From NCBI GenBank assembly GCA_012517205.1, contig JAAYVL010000114.1, positions 1 to 33,474 of the forward strand: a DNA stretch of 33,474 nucleotides, written 5' to 3'. The notes below the pieces were generated by a model. The model did no database searches. It was not told where the DNA came from and saw only the letters and a list, made by a program, of their open reading frames with translations. Below are positions 33,385-33,474 of the stretch, one piece after another (positions within the stretch are counted from its first letter, which is position 1; each line of letters starts with the position of its first letter). Source of the stretch: Verrucomicrobiota bacterium. GTDB taxonomy: Bacteria > Verrucomicrobiota > Verrucomicrobiia > Limisphaerales > UBA8199. The translations under genes were made by a program, and so were the position numbers.

Positions 33385-33474
33385 ATGAACCTGGACGAAC
33401 TGGAACGAAAACTGATGGCCGCCGCCCGGTCCGCCCCGCCGAACGAGCGGGTGCCCTGGGCGTTTGAGAAGCGC
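33385..33474 (+). CDS. Start of a probable anti-sigma factor (truncated by the window end)
   Basis: ATG 33385 opens MNLDELERKLMAAARSAPPN and runs off the window after 30 codons. Its place 40 bases after an ECF sigma gene and the short charged N-terminus with PPNERVPWAFEK resemble anti-sigma proteins that follow ECF genes in Verrucomicrobia. No membrane segment or zinc motif is reached, so the identity rests on position. Confidence 0.6.
   Translation, partial: MNLDELERKLMAAARSAPPNERVPWAFEKR

Overview
The window is about 33.5 kb of GC-rich chromosomal DNA from a bacterium. It looks like a member of the Verrucomicrobia (Pedosphaera/Limisphaera-like), possibly a metagenome-assembled genome. Grounds for this are the mix of sulfatases, a GH78 rhamnosidase, a sialate O-acetylesterase and a very large secreted Ig/FN3/golvesin amidase with a Verrucomicrobia-style C-terminus, a beta-propeller/di-haem cytochrome fusion, and several small proteins of a kind I associate with that phylum. 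This is inference from protein style; no rRNA is present. I see no tRNA, rRNA, CRISPR array, intact transposase or phage gene.

Layout. (1) 1-2513: the tail of an unknown gene, a gene-poor stretch, a small lipoprotein, and a decayed locus in which the 5' third of a ygeW-type knotted carbamoyltransferase is joined to the 3' half of a PLP-dependent enzyme. (2) 2601-5053: cydA-cydB, a cytochrome bd oxidase. (3) 5123-12376: on the minus strand a single-pass membrane protein and two secreted sulfatases; divergent from them a secreted GH78 alpha-L-rhamnosidase. This looks like a sulfated, rhamnose-containing polysaccharide degradation locus. (4) 12578-14456: rpsB-tsf operon with a clear terminator. 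(5) 14640-16148: clpS-DUF2017-aat, an N-degron operon. (6) 16201-16330: a non-coding patch with interleaved inverted repeats. (7) 16470-20358: metY, an 82-aa small protein and a sialate O-acetylesterase with an extra C-terminal module. (8) 20533-24897: housekeeping genes: DUF1015, tRNA-dihydrouridine synthase, YraN, a zinc-ribbon methyltransferase and a hemerythrin-domain protein. (9) 24926-30579: a 1362-aa cell-wall amidase and cinA. (10) 30704-33474: a YncE-like propeller fused to a di-haem cytochrome, divergent from an ECF sigma factor and the start of its probable anti-sigma partner.

Three points stand out. The ygeW/PLP remnant preserves the scar of a deletion between two neighbouring genes of one pathway. 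ClpS (which reads N-degrons) and Aat (which writes them) are encoded together with DUF2017. Several genes (clpS, cinA, the sigma factor, cydA, metY, the amidase) have a -10-like hexamer ending only 4-11 nt before the start codon and no Shine-Dalgarno, which suggests leaderless or near-leaderless transcripts, whereas rpsB, tsf and the esterase have a clear Shine-Dalgarno.
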